64,000 nucleotides of DNA, taken from contig CM047425.1 in assembly GCA_026168455.1 (NCBI GenBank), positions 45,518,362 through 45,582,361 on the forward strand, in the 5' to 3' direction. Position 1 is the stretch's first letter. The number at the start of each line of letters is the position of its first letter. The position numbers were made by a program, and so were the translations under genes. This document shows positions 31,558 through 42,807 of this stretch, in pieces. The notes under the pieces are model-generated. The model was not told the DNA's origin, searched no databases, and worked only from the letters and a program-made list of their open reading frames with translations. This stretch comes from Theocolax elegans. Lineage: Eukaryota; Arthropoda; Insecta; Hymenoptera; Cerocephalidae.

Positions 31558-33815
31558 TAGGGGGGTTTGGCCCCCCTGCGCGCTTCGCGCGCCTACCCCC
31601 TATTTTAATTTCGAAAAAGGTTTTTCGTAATCAATTTATTTAAAATAATGTTTTAAATTGTATTATTTTTTCACTACCATGGGCACCTTAAAAATTAAAC
31701 AGATTCACACAACACCTTGGAGGTATTGCTATAGTTATTATAATTTATAAATAAATGTTTACCAAAATTTAGTGTAATGAAATCAGAATAAAAATAATAA
31801 AAAAAATAGAGACATATTGAATGTTAACTGTAAATTTTAAACTATATGAATTCATGTAAAGCCTAAATTTATATTTTAATAATTATAAATGTTAATGAAA
31901 CATTAACTTACTAAAAATAGTAAAGTGCACATACTTACTAAATTGTAGTATTTAGTAACTACTTATTAAAATTTTGGATTATTTTAAACGGATCTAAATA
32001 GAACTTCCTAAAATTAATTTATTTAATGACGAAAGATCATCGCCAAAAGTCCTATGTCATTAATATTTTGTACTTTTAGAGTAATAAAACTTTCTTCTTA
32101 AATAAATAAATTTTTGTATTAATTTTAAAGAACTATAGATAACATTTTAGCCGCATATAAATCAAAACCTGTTTCTTCCATTTCTCCCGTAATTCATAAT
32201 TTGCACCCTCTTTCAAAATTTGCGTTTTAATCCATAATTATATCCAATTTATTTTTTCCTTTAGTTATAGAGCCCATATATTTATTTTGATTATTATAAT
32301 CAAATTCATTCCTTAACTCTTTCGTGCATATAAGGAACTGACAATCATAACGTCTCTGAAATTAGAAAATTTCGATGTCCGGCATCGAGCTGAATCCAAA
32401 TCTGGAGTCAGATTTTGGAAATTATAATAATTGGGCCCAATACCGAAGGGGCCTACTCTTAGAATGCAAAGTTTAGAAAAAAACGAAAATACCATCGTAT
32501 TCTACATGAAATTTTAAGAAGAAATCATTCTTGTCATTTTTTTGATAAGACACACCAATTTCAAGTAAAAAATTATTGAATTTCTAGGATATTGAACCCC
32601 TGAGTAAAAGCAGATGTATGTTTTATCATCGCGTGCATACAATTAGAGACTCAAACATCAAACCAAGCGAAATAAAGTCTTTCTATGGAGCTTTGGAGTA
32701 GCTGATGATGAATCTGGGGTCATATTTCCGAAATTACAATAATTGGGCCCAATACCGAGGGGGCCCAATTATTATTGTTTTCGAAAATTCTGGATTTGGG
32801 TACTGGGCCCAAACATTAGAATTTCGGAAATCTCACACCAGATTCATCATCAGCTATTCCAAAACTCCATAGAAAGACTTTATTTCGCTTGGTTTGATGT
32901 ATGAATCTCTTGTATGCACGAGATGATAAAACATACATCTGCTTTTACTCAGGGGTCCGATATCCTTGGAATTCAATAATTTATTACTTGAAATTGGTGT
33001 GTCTTATCAAAAAAATGACAAGAATGATTTCTTCTTAAAATTTTATGTAGAATACGATGGTATTTTCATTTTTTTCTAAACTTTGCATTCTAAGAGTGGG
33101 CCCCTTCGGCATTGGGCCCAATTATTATACATTCCAAAATCTGACTCCAAAGTTGGATTCAGCTCGATGCCGGACATCGAAATTTTCTAATTTCAGAAAC
33201 GTTATGATTGTCAGTTCCTTATATGCACGAAAGGGTTAAATAACCTTCTGTTTCTAATAAATACATACTTGTTTCTTTAAAATATTGTTTTCTATAAATA
33301 TACATAATCTACTCACTTGTATATCCATACAATTTTGAAATATTAATTTAAAAAATATTTAAATTAAATGCTCCTAAATTAATAGTTTTTGAAAATCTTT
33401 TCAAATGTAATTCGTATTTTATATTGCCACTGTTAAAATTAGAATTTTCTTTTGCCATTACTGTTTATAATAGGATTATCTTAAAAATGCAATAATTAAT
33501 GTATTTAATTTTTAACTCATTGTATATATCAGTATATGGATATTTGGAAAAGTGTATGATATATTTGATTAATATTTATTTTATCTTCAAACAATTTTGC
33601 ATCTGTATTTAATGCATTGGATTTTAGATCCGTTATATTATTGAGTACACATTTAAAAATTTTATGAGTTTTATCAGGAATAGTAAACTAATACACATTC
33701 TTTCAAGTTATACTCATAACTTTTTTTATCTATTCTTGAAAAAACAATTTATAAATATATATATTACATAAATATTCCACCGCACGCACACACACACACT
33801 CAACACACACCCACA

Positions 33816-33866
<51 letters not shown>

Positions 33867-33870
33867 GTAT
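31558..33870. repeat. Long repeat with GC-hairpin head, copy A
   Basis: It begins with two GC hairpins, GGGGGGTTTGGCCCCCC and GCGCGCTTCGCGCGC, and is then AT-rich. It matches copy B (35276-36490 plus 37205-37285) in the same orientation over most of its length. Copy A is interrupted by a TTAA-flanked MITE (32317-33235). It ends in a CA/TA microsatellite (33785-33870). No ORF of its own is seen. Confidence 0.75.
32317..33235. mobile_element. piggyBac-type palindromic MITE with TTAA target site
   Basis: Flanked by TTAA at 32313-32316 and 33236-33239. The ends read CTCTTTCGTGCATATAAGG and its complement (one mismatch). The two ~445-bp arms are near-perfect inverted copies joined at about 32775, and the mirrored 60-codon frames inside are artefacts. 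Copy B of the host repeat has TTCAATAACC at this place, the near-empty site. Confidence 0.88.
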
Positions 33871-33910
33871 CTATGTATGTATTGTAGTCTCTGGAACCAT
33901 AGATATATAT

Positions 33911-35270
33911 ATGGGCATATCTCAGAAACTTTTGATTTCTGTGATGACACACGGTTTCATGGGTTTATGGTTGAAATCGCTAAACCTGTTGGGTATATTT
34001 CGAAAGGAAATATCGTATACTAAGAGTTACTGTAGAGTTTCATTCGATCTGCAGCAATATCCGCTCGCTGTAAGCCTAAAACTAGCTGAAATACCATTAA
34101 GCTAATGTGATGATTGCCAATTTTTTTTTCTATTTCACATTGTAACTTTTTTACCGAATAAGTTTAGACGCTGAAATTTTTTTATAATAATCTTTAGTAT
34201 ATAAGTATTATAAAAATGTATTTCAGGAAAGTGTATCATTCAAAGATTAGATTTAAAAAATCAATAAAATTGTGATTCTGGATTTTTGAAGTTTAACTAA
34301 ATTTTCTATTTTTTTAACGTTACTTTTTTACCGTTTGATTTTTGAAAACGGCATCTAAGTAATATATTCTATATAATATACTCTTAAAAATGACACTAGA
34401 ATTAAATGTGTGCCTTCAATGCAGCCAGAGTTAAAAGTACTCGAAATTCAGTTTCTCGCGCGAAACTCAAGTGAAAAAATCAATTTTTTAGCCGGCACAC
34501 GTTTTTATTGACGTATAGATGGTGTTTTATACTAGAAAACGATTGTTCTATACTTGTACAATATGTTCATAACTTGGTAAGTGTACTGGTAGAGTATGAT
34601 CTAGGTATCGAGGCGAAAGTTTCCAAAGGTCATAGTTGTCGTCGTAAGTAGTTATGTAAAGGAACAGTATCTCTGATCTCCGACTGTCCCGTTTTGTTTG
34701 TACACATACAAGTTTTAAAGTTGTATGGTGAATTTGGTAAATAATGTACGACCATCGTGATTTCCTTGTATTATACACTCTTGTCAGTCGTGGAATGGAT
34801 ATCATGGAGTGAATATCAGTTACACGTGCTCAGTGATTAAAGTTGGAAATCATAACAGGTGAATTTAATTTTTCTAAATTGTTTCGAACTTATAATATTA
34901 TGTGTATTTACGTATTTTATCATTATTATTATTTTTTTAGCAAAAAATTATGTATACAGTATGGATCTAAATCGAAAGAAAAAACTTGAAATAAAGCGTT
35001 TAAAAATACAAGAAAAAAGAAAACAACAAAAGGAAAAACGGCAAAAAGAGACAGAACGGCTAGCAACAGAAAATGAAATCGCAAGAAATTAAATATTTTT
35101 TTATTATTCGTTTTTTTAACTTACCGAGCTTGAAAACTGAATTTCAACATTTTATTATTGTGTTTTATAGTTCAAGGAATAAGGTCCAATCGGTTATATG
35201 AGTGTGCCACCATTTTTTATTTTAATTTTTTCAGAATGTCGAAAATCAAAAGTTCCTGAGATATGCCCAT
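33911..35270. mobile_element. DNA transposon-like element with ~27-bp terminal inverted repeats
   Basis: The left end reads ATGGGCATATCTCAGAAACT and the right end is its complement with one change (CAGGAACT). Both ends abut TA-rich sequence. The interior is about 1.3 kb, AT-rich, with one small basic ORF at 34961. I do not recognise the superfamily. Confidence 0.75.
34961..35092 (+). CDS. Small basic coiled-coil ORF, unrecognised
   Basis: An ATG at 34961 opens 43 codons (MDLNRKKKLEIKRLKIQ..., then K/R/E/Q-rich), ending TAA. It is preceded by a TTTTTTTAG acceptor about 20 nt upstream. It lies inside the 33911-35270 element. It might be a terminal exon or a chance lysine-rich frame in A-rich DNA. 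Confidence 0.3.
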   Translation: MDLNRKKKLEIKRLKIQEKRKQQKEKRQKETERLATENEIARN

Positions 35271-35275
35271 ATATA

Positions 35276-37228
35276 TACTAATTGGGTTTCGCCCCTTGCG
35301 CGCTTCGCACGCTAACCCCCTATTTTTAATTTAGTTAAAATAATGTTTTAAATTCTATTATTTTTTCACTACCATGGACACCTTAAAAATTAAACAGATT
35401 CACACAACACCTTAGAGGAATTGCTATAGTGCTTTGGGTTTTATACCAAAAATTTAATTTTTTTTCAATACGATTATAATTTATAAATAAAAGTTTTTAC
35501 CAAAATTTAGTATAATGAAAGCATAATAAAAATAATAAAAAAAATAGAGACATATTGAATGTTAACTGTAAATTTTAAACTATGTGAATTCCTATAAAGC
35601 TTAAATTTATATTTTAATAATTATAAATGTTAATGAAAAATTAACTTACCAAAAATAGTAAAGTGCATATACTTACTAAATTGTAGTATTTAGTAACTAC
35701 TTATTATAAAACTTTCTTCTTAAATAAATAAATTTTTGTATTAATTTTAAAGAACTATTTATAACATTTTAGCGGCATATAAATAAAAACCTGTTTCTCC
35801 CATTTCTCCCGTAATTCTTAATTTGCACCCTCTTTCAAAATTTGCGTTATAATCCACAATTATATGCAATTTATTTTTCCCTTTAGTTACAGAGCTCATA
35901 TATTTATTTTGATTATTATAAACAAATTCATTCCTTCAATAACCTTCTGTTTCTAATAATAAATACATACTTGTGTATTTAAAATATTGTTTTATATAAA
36001 TATACATTATCTACTCACTTATATATCCATACAATTTTAAAATTTTAATTTAAAAAATATTTAAATTAAATGCTCTTAAACTAATAATTTTTAAAAAAAT
36101 TTCAATTGTAATTCGTATTTTCTATTGCCATGGTTAAAATTTGAATTTTCTTTTGCCATTATTGTTTATAATAGAATTATCTTAAAAATGTAATAATTAA
36201 AGTATTTAGTTTTTAACTCATTGTATATATCAGTATATGGACATTTGGAAAAGTGTATGATATATTTGATTAATATTTATTTTATCTCCAAACAATTTTG
36301 CATCTGTATTTAATGCATTGGATTTTAGATCCGTTATATTATTGAGTACACATTTAAAAATTTTATGAGTTTTATCAGGAATAGTAAACTAATACACATT
36401 CTTTCAAGTTATATTCACAACTTTTTTTGCGCAAGGAAAAAATACATATATTATCTATTCTTGAAACAACATAATTTTGAAGTATATATATATATGGGGT
36501 ATTCCACGTGAAGTGGTCCGATCAAAATTTTAAAATGCACCAAATTTTGGGTACACTTTGCAAATGTTTTTCAGAATACAGAAAAAAATTTTTAGGTACT
36601 GGAATCTATTTGCTCAAAAGTTATTCTAACCTCAAAAAGTGAATTTTTCCATATTTTTTTCAACACCAGCAGAAACACGAAATTTTTTTTAAAATTTAAA
36701 TGGGAATTACCATGTTAATTTTTGTGAATTTTTTGTCTTTCTTTAAATTGTCATAACTTTTTACAGAATTAGAGGCCATAAAAATGCTACAGACCATTTG
36801 AAAGGTATTGCTCCAAGCTTTCTTTTAGACTTCTGGATGAAAAAATCAAAGGTGGCGCACTTGCACTTTTTTTAAGTTGAATATTGACATGTAGTTTATG
36901 TAACATTGACCTTGAGATTAGAAATTCTAACCCAGAAGAATAAATTCTAGATATAATTAGCAACGAATGTTACATATAATGTTATATAGTAAAAGTTGAT
37001 AGATTTTGAGTTATATAGCGGTAAACCCAGCTGGTGTTGAAAAAAATATGGAAAAATTCACTTTTTGAGGTTAGAATAACTTTTGAGCAAATAGATTCCA
37101 GTACCTAAAAATTTTTTTCTGTATTCTGAAAAACATTTGCAAAGTGTACCCAAAATTTGGAGCATTTTAAAATTTTGATCGGACCACTTCACGTGGAATA
37201 CCGCATATACATCACATAAATATTCCGC

Positions 37229-37285
<57 letters not shown>
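35276..37285. repeat. Long repeat with GC-hairpin head, copy B
   Basis: A direct-repeat copy of 31558-33870 starting TTGGGTTTCGCCCC and GCGCGCTTCGCACGC. It lacks the TTAA MITE of copy A but is interrupted by the M1 MITE at 36494-37204, after which the shared tail (ACATCACATAAATATTCC) and the CA/TA microsatellite (37233-37285) resume. Confidence 0.75.
36494..37204. mobile_element. Foldback MITE, family M1, complete copy
   Basis: The ends read GGGGTATTCCACGTGAAG and, complementary, GCGGTATTCCACGTGAAG. The arms extend about 165 bp and the interior contains a further inverted segment. Absence from copy A of the surrounding repeat defines the insertion. The site is TA-rich. Confidence 0.85.
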
Positions 37286-37288
<3 letters not shown>

Positions 37289-38167
37289 CTATGTGTGTAA
37301 TAGCTGAGAGTAGTGTCGAAGCTCCCTCTTTGCGGCCACTTCTCAAGCAACTTGCTAAAAGTTTTTACCTCTGTAGGCGTTTTCTTATGGGCTGGAAAAA
37401 ATTTCGTCTCTTTCTATCTTTCGCATCTCCTATGGCGCTTTCTCTTTTTGTTTGCATCGAATGAAAAAGAAAGTGCAAAAAAGCAAAAATCGAGAAACGG
37501 AAATCAGCAAGCAACTTTAATAAGATCGAATTTCTTCACTATGCATTTATGAGTTCAAACCGGATTTATTGTAAAGTGAAGAATTAAATAAAAAATAGAT
37601 CTGAGATTTGTCGTTGCATAAATACATAGTATAATTCTATATTTACGAAAATATAAAAAATCTTAGGGGCTAGTTAGCTGTATAATAAGGGCTTACGCGC
37701 CTGCATACTTGTGTGCAGGCGCTATCGCGCCTTTTGAAATAGAAAGTTTATTTTAATACAAATCGAACCACGTTGTGTTTTTTAAAAATAATAAAAATTG
37801 CCAATTTGATAGCATTTTTAGAATGTGCAAAATTTGATAAAACTAAAACCTTATATTTGAATTTTTCAAAATTTTCGTTTCTAAAATAAGCTAATCCTAC
37901 ATAGCTATATTAAATGTATGTAGTGATAAAAAGAAGTGTCACTGGATTTATTAAAAAAAATACAAATTAGTCAAGTTTTGGTGGTACTTCGAAAAATGTC
38001 AAAAATATGATGAAAAATGTCCTATTTTTGAATCTTTAACCTCGAAGGCTAAAATTTTGGGACACTTAACTTTTTTTTATTTTATAATAACATACTCAAT
38101 TTTCAGCAAAATTGGTTGACTTCCAGCCCCCTTCATTATTTTCAAAAAAGTATTGGAATTACCTATA
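37286..38167. other. Unassigned DNA with one GC-rich hairpin
   Basis: No gene recognised. At about 37699-37725 GCGCCTGCA and TGCAGGCGC form a perfect 9-bp stem with an 8-base loop. Confidence 0.4.
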
Positions 38168-38407
38168 TTAGTTAACGTAACTAATTTGTCGAGAAAAATA
38201 ATACTTTAATACCTCACGTATGTACAAAAAATCTATTAAATTATTAACTTTATTATTGCCATGTAACAGTTTCGTGATCAACCTGGAATCTACTGAACGC
38301 TGCTGCTCCCGACTCGCAAAAACCAATATAAACTTTTTATTGCCTGTCTCTGTCGACGTGAGGGCTTCACTAATCCGGTTCACTTGCTCAACTTGATTGC
38401 TGAACAC
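38168..38407 (-). other. Orphan ORF, unrecognised
   Basis: About 80 codons on the minus strand with protein-like composition (QVEQVNRISEAL, KKFILVFASREQQRSVDSR). I cannot assign it; a degraded exon or retroelement piece is possible. Confidence 0.2.
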
Positions 38408-38482
38408 GATTCAACCGCTTTAGGTTTTACTGCTAGGCCTGCTCTCTATTTCTGACGTTCCCTATTTTACAAGCGTAGTACA

Positions 38483-38885
38483 TGACCTCCGGGAAACGGA
38501 CCGTATCCTAACTTTGGTATATCTTTTATATTGCCGAAATATGAAGAAAGCCAAGTTATTGCTTACCAATGGCCACTTTCATGAAAGTTATTCGACATCT
38601 AATAATAATTTGAATATATTACTACCAATTTAATCGCTTATAACTCCAAAACAAATAGCGATAGACTCTCAAACTAAAAGCAAGAGAAATATGAATTTAA
38701 GTAGATACAGTTTGAAAAAAGAACTTAAATTGCTCTATTTGGAGCAAATTTATGAAGAATATAAGAAACTGAATTGAGAGAATAATTCCCATTTCCTCTT
38801 TGACCCAAGTCAGTTTTTAAGCTATGGTTGCTTCGAATCTGCGAAGTTAGGATACGCGAGGCCGGTCGTCATGAACTCCACTGTT
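38483..38885. mobile_element. Palindromic element, family FB3
   Basis: The ends are inverted (CATGACCTCCGGGAAACGG ... with complement near 38850-38885, sharing CGTATCCTAACTT). The interior matches one arm of 21360-21850 ('ataactccaaaacaaatag'). Confidence 0.6.
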
Positions 38886-39012
38886 TTTTTACGTAAGGTG
38901 AAATATGTCTTACTGCTGCGTCTTCCAAGACTGACCCTTCTTACCTTCCACTTCTTCCTCTTCAACGTAAATCATACAGATCAGGTCAGGCAAATAAGTC
39001 AATAACACCCTC

Positions 39013-39560
39013 ATTCTCCATCTTCCATACTAACATAAACCGTATAAAGACGCATTTCACCTCTATCGAGGCCTTGATTCATTCGGAATCTTACGAGGTC
39101 ATTGCTATTACAGAAACTTTTCTTGCTGAGCATGATTCATCTGATATATTAAGTTTACCAGGTTATGTATTGGCAGTGAAAACCATTGCTCGCTCCGACC
39201 CAGTTTTCCCTAACACTCCAGAATTTCTCATTTTACACCTGGTTGGTAGATTGATTGCGTTGGTACTGGCTGTGGTCTATCGTTGGCCCACGGCCGCTTA
39301 TCGAACCAAATTTTTTGATACCCTCGCAGATGCTTTATCTCATTATGGCCATGTTGTTATCACGGATGATTTTGATATTAATATGAATTCTTAGTGAGAC
39401 AGGGATCATAATGAGGGCAACTCATTCGGCATTAGGCCTTCAGCTCGTGCCGTCGAAGCGAACACACTACTTAGTGACGATAATTGGTTCTTCACACACG
39501 TGGCTTAATCTCTTCCTATTCGTAAGCCCACATCCATTTACTGTTATTATAATTCGTCCG
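39013..39560 (+). pseudogene. Non-LTR retrotransposon (LINE) AP-endonuclease remnant
   Basis: Order of motifs: HTNINRIKTHFTSIEALI, EVIAITETFL, SDILSLPGYVL, ALVLAVVYRWP, then HVVITDDFDINMNS, and in a second frame LGLQLVPSKRTHY and SHTWLNLFLF. These follow the APE-type endonuclease of LINEs, including the GDFN-like position. It has an internal stop after 39394 and a frame change, and no RT follows. Confidence 0.8.
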
Positions 39561-39699
39561 TTCCTTTTGCAGCTGGTCGCTACTCCATCAGCATTACTTT
39601 GCATCAATACTTTGATCAATCTCCATAACCTCGCTTTCACATTTAACTCATTCGCCGGTGAAACGAAGTGCACCGGTGCATTTTGTAATATTACTAATA

Positions 39700-40080
39700 C
39701 CAGCGGTACGGGTATGTTTTAGCGCGATAAGAGCGGCGGAACTACGAGTCCGATACCCGATTAATATATAAATGTCGAGACGAGCCTGACAACAGCTGAG
39801 AGGTTTCGTAAGCCAGGGACCAAGCCCAGGTTGTCGTCCCAGAGTATCTGGCGTACTGGATACCGCTATGAACACATCATATCCCACCAATGGTCACTCA
39901 CTCGAGTTCGCTGTGCGCCCAATACTCTCGTTGCTCGAGTGTTCCCCCTTCTCGCGCATCACTCCTGGTACCGTATTCCCCGATGTACAAGTGTAAGGTG
40001 GGGAGCACCCGTCTCCGAACGCTAGTTGCTAAAGGTGTTCAAGCGCGCGCGCACCCGTTTTGTGACCGAAGGGATGGTAT
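39700..40080. other. CpG-rich block, unassigned
   Basis: This GC-rich stretch contrasts with its AT-rich flanks and may be a degraded LTR or promoter. No termini or coding motif are recognised. Confidence 0.3.
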
Positions 40081-40930
40081 ACAGTATATTCTCACCTTTT
40101 TGATAGTATATTCTACAATCAAATCTACAAAGAAAGCATGAAATATATAAGTAATATTAGTATAACGCACAAATATATGTTATGTCAAAAAATATTTAAA
40201 TGTTGTTTGATTTCAAATTCCACTTTTAGCACTTGAAGAGTAAAATGCGAGTTTACTTTCACTTTTTTAATTATACAATAACAGAATCTCGTTTTTTTAC
40301 TCACATTGTATTAAAATATGAGCTAGAATATATGTAAGAGAAGAATATTATTGCCTTTTATATATTATACCCTGTATTGCAAAAATGTGTATAGATTTGA
40401 CGTAAAGTAACTAACAAAACGAGGAGAGACCAATATTTCAAATACACAAAAACATAAAGACATATGTCGACCGTCGGTTTGATCCCGACCTGGGGACGTT
40501 GATTTTTTTCTTTCTCGATCTTTCCTTAATTAATATTCTAATACCTCTGGCAACATTTAAAACTTAGCGATATGCAAGTAAGTTGCTAATAAAAGAGGGT
40601 GTTGTGCAATTTGAAAAAATATTGAGCAACACAAATTAGCTCGGAAATACCGATTAAAATTCATATAATACTTTGTAATAAATACATGCACGGGCGATTT
40701 AGAGTCAAAATTTAAAATAATGACATATAATTTACAAAAAATAGACATAAAATATTGTATTGTACGTAAAGTATCAATTATGTACTATATAAACCTAATT
40801 ATTAAAACTATATTACGAGCCTTCGTCAATTACAATTGTATTAAAATTGCAATTGCAGTACCTAAATTATTGATGTATGTTGTTTAAATAAAAAATATTA
40901 TTTACTTATACCTACGATTGCATTACTTCT
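40080..40930. other. AT-rich DNA with a box-B-like motif
   Basis: No gene is seen. At about 40466-40510, GTCGGTTTGATCCCGAC followed by CTGGGGACG and a T7 run resembles the T-arm and terminator of a tRNA-derived SINE, but no box A is found. Confidence 0.3.
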
Positions 40931-41178
40931 TGTTGGAATAAAACAGGAGAGGAAGGGCTTGGCTTCAATGATAAACTCACCGGTTCTATTAATAAATATA
41001 AACTAATTTATTCTATATATATATTAAAACGTATGTACACTGGGGGAGGCCTTGGTACATCCGACCGGGTCGGGATCCGTGGCTCGAGTGCAGTAGCGGG
41101 AGAAACCGATCTCGCCGCGCCGCCGCTTGCGTCGCTTCCTCCGGGGTCCTCCCCACTCCTCGTTACTCAGTCGGTAAC

Positions 41179-41242
<64 letters not shown>

Positions 41243-41262
41243 ATCACGTCTTATTTCCAACA
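40931..41262 (-). repeat. Copia 3' LTR
   Basis: Ends TGTTGGAATAAAAC ... GTCTTATTTCCAACA as written on the plus strand. It contains a long (GA)n run (about 41180-41240), much longer than in the 5' LTR. The adjacent CTCCCTCCCGTGG (41263-41275) is the complement of the polypurine tract. Confidence 0.95.
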
Positions 41263-41397
41263 CTCCCTCCCGTGGTTGTCTTGATCTCTTCTAGCTGCAA
41301 TTTCTAAGTTGAACTTCTAACTTCTTATCCAGCTATATCTAGCTCCAACGTATCTGCTCCATCTAGCTTTTATTTTCTGTAACGAAACATCAATCAA

Positions 41398-42123
41398 TTA
41401 TTTTTCTAAATAACAATTTAGAATTTCTCTAGCTAATTTAACATGCAAATCATGAGCCAATGGCTTTGTGAATATATCCGCTATTTGCTCCTTTGAAACT
41501 ATCCATTTAATTTCAATTAGGTTCCTGTCAACGCATTCTCTAACATAGTGCTCTTTAACCTCTGTCATATGTCTGAGTTTATTGCTACAATTAACTTTTG
41601 TGCTTTGTATGGCAGCCATATTATCACACCATAGAGTCACGGGCGCAAACGATTTTTCTAACATTAAATAGATCGAGCATTGTAGAGATACTATCTCTTG
41701 GCACGCTTCACTCATGGCCACATACTCTGCTTGATATGTTGATAGGGAGACGTACGCTTGTTTGCGTGTTCTCCAGGATATAGTATCACCGAATAACTTT
41801 ATCACATATCCACAGGTAGTTAGGCTACCTCTACAATCAGCGAAACTAGCATCCGAATAAGCTTGTAAATCGTTTAGCTTCCCTTCGAACTTTAAACCTA
41901 AACTCTTAGTATATTTTAAATATCTACATAATCGTTTTACCATATTCCTTTCATCATCAGTCGGATTTATTTGATGTCGACTCAATACATTTACCGCGTA
42001 TGAAATGTCTGGTCTAACTGTGTTAGCTAGGTATAATAAAGTTCCAACTATTTCCCTATATGACGAATTTCCCTTATTGATAGTTGACTCTAGACTAGCC
42101 TTTTCATCACTTTCTTCTCTATC
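41398..42123 (-). pseudogene. pol: Copia pol, RNase H and C-terminal part
   Basis: About 242 codons on the minus strand encode VGTLLYLANTVRPDISYAV, LQAYSDASFADCRGS, VTLWCDNMAAI and the closing KEQIADIFTKPL, all standard for copia RNase H. It ends in TAA near 41398. The preceding RT is on the far side of the 42128-46802 insertion; the TCGA target duplication splits the codons. Confidence 0.93.
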
Positions 42124-42671
42124 TCGACGGCTGAGAGGAATAACCACCTATCTCAGCGTCTAGTTCGAAAACCACCTATTTCATCGTCTGTTTCGAAAAC
42201 CACCTATTTCATCGTCTGTTTCGAAAACCACCTATTTCATCGTCTGTTTCGAAAACCACCTATTTCGTGAGTAGATTTTTTGTTTTAAATTTTGTAGTGG
42301 CAACACTGAAAAATTTTGAAATGCTTTTTTTTAAGACGTATGCTATTCAAACCTGTGAAAAAATAGAAAACTAACACTATTAAGGTGTATATAATAGGAT
42401 AAGGCTTTGGTAATTGCAAAAATGTGCACAAACTTTTTTTTTTAATATTATTAAAGTGCAACCTCCATTTTTTGCTCTTTTAAAATTGGTTCATTTATAA
42501 AATAGATCCTTTCATCTGTTTCGCGTCGTCTTATGAATTCTTTAAAATCATAATAATATAAAATTTAAGCCATGCAAATAAAATTAAAAAATGCAACCAT
42601 AATGTAACTTTAATTAATTTTATTTATTTAATCGCGGTTATTTGGGTAGGTTGCAAAAGACCGACAAATTA

Positions 42672-42676
42672 ATAGT

Positions 42677-42740
<64 letters not shown>
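42672..42740. repeat. (TAA)n microsatellite
   Basis: A trinucleotide run in the 3' flank of the transposase. Confidence 0.95.
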
Positions 42741-42741
<1 letters not shown>

Positions 42742-42807
42742 CAATTAAGTATAAATTCAAATAATAACAAAAATTATACTGAAAACTAATAATTATAATA
42801 ATTATAA

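Noticed and set aside
32313..33239. Twin 60-codon ORFs (FFSKLCILRVGPFGIGP)
   Set aside because: They lie in the mirror arms of a palindromic MITE and have no coding evidence.
33785..33870. Cysteine/valine-rich ORF (CVCVCV)
   Set aside because: It is a translation of a CA/TG microsatellite.
41180..41240. CRISPR-like or regularly spaced repeat arrays
   Set aside because: All arrays seen are microsatellites or minisatellites without spacers, and the genome is eukaryotic.
41024..41284. ORFs rich in RERE or SLSL
   Set aside because: They are translations of the (GA)n run in the copia LTR.
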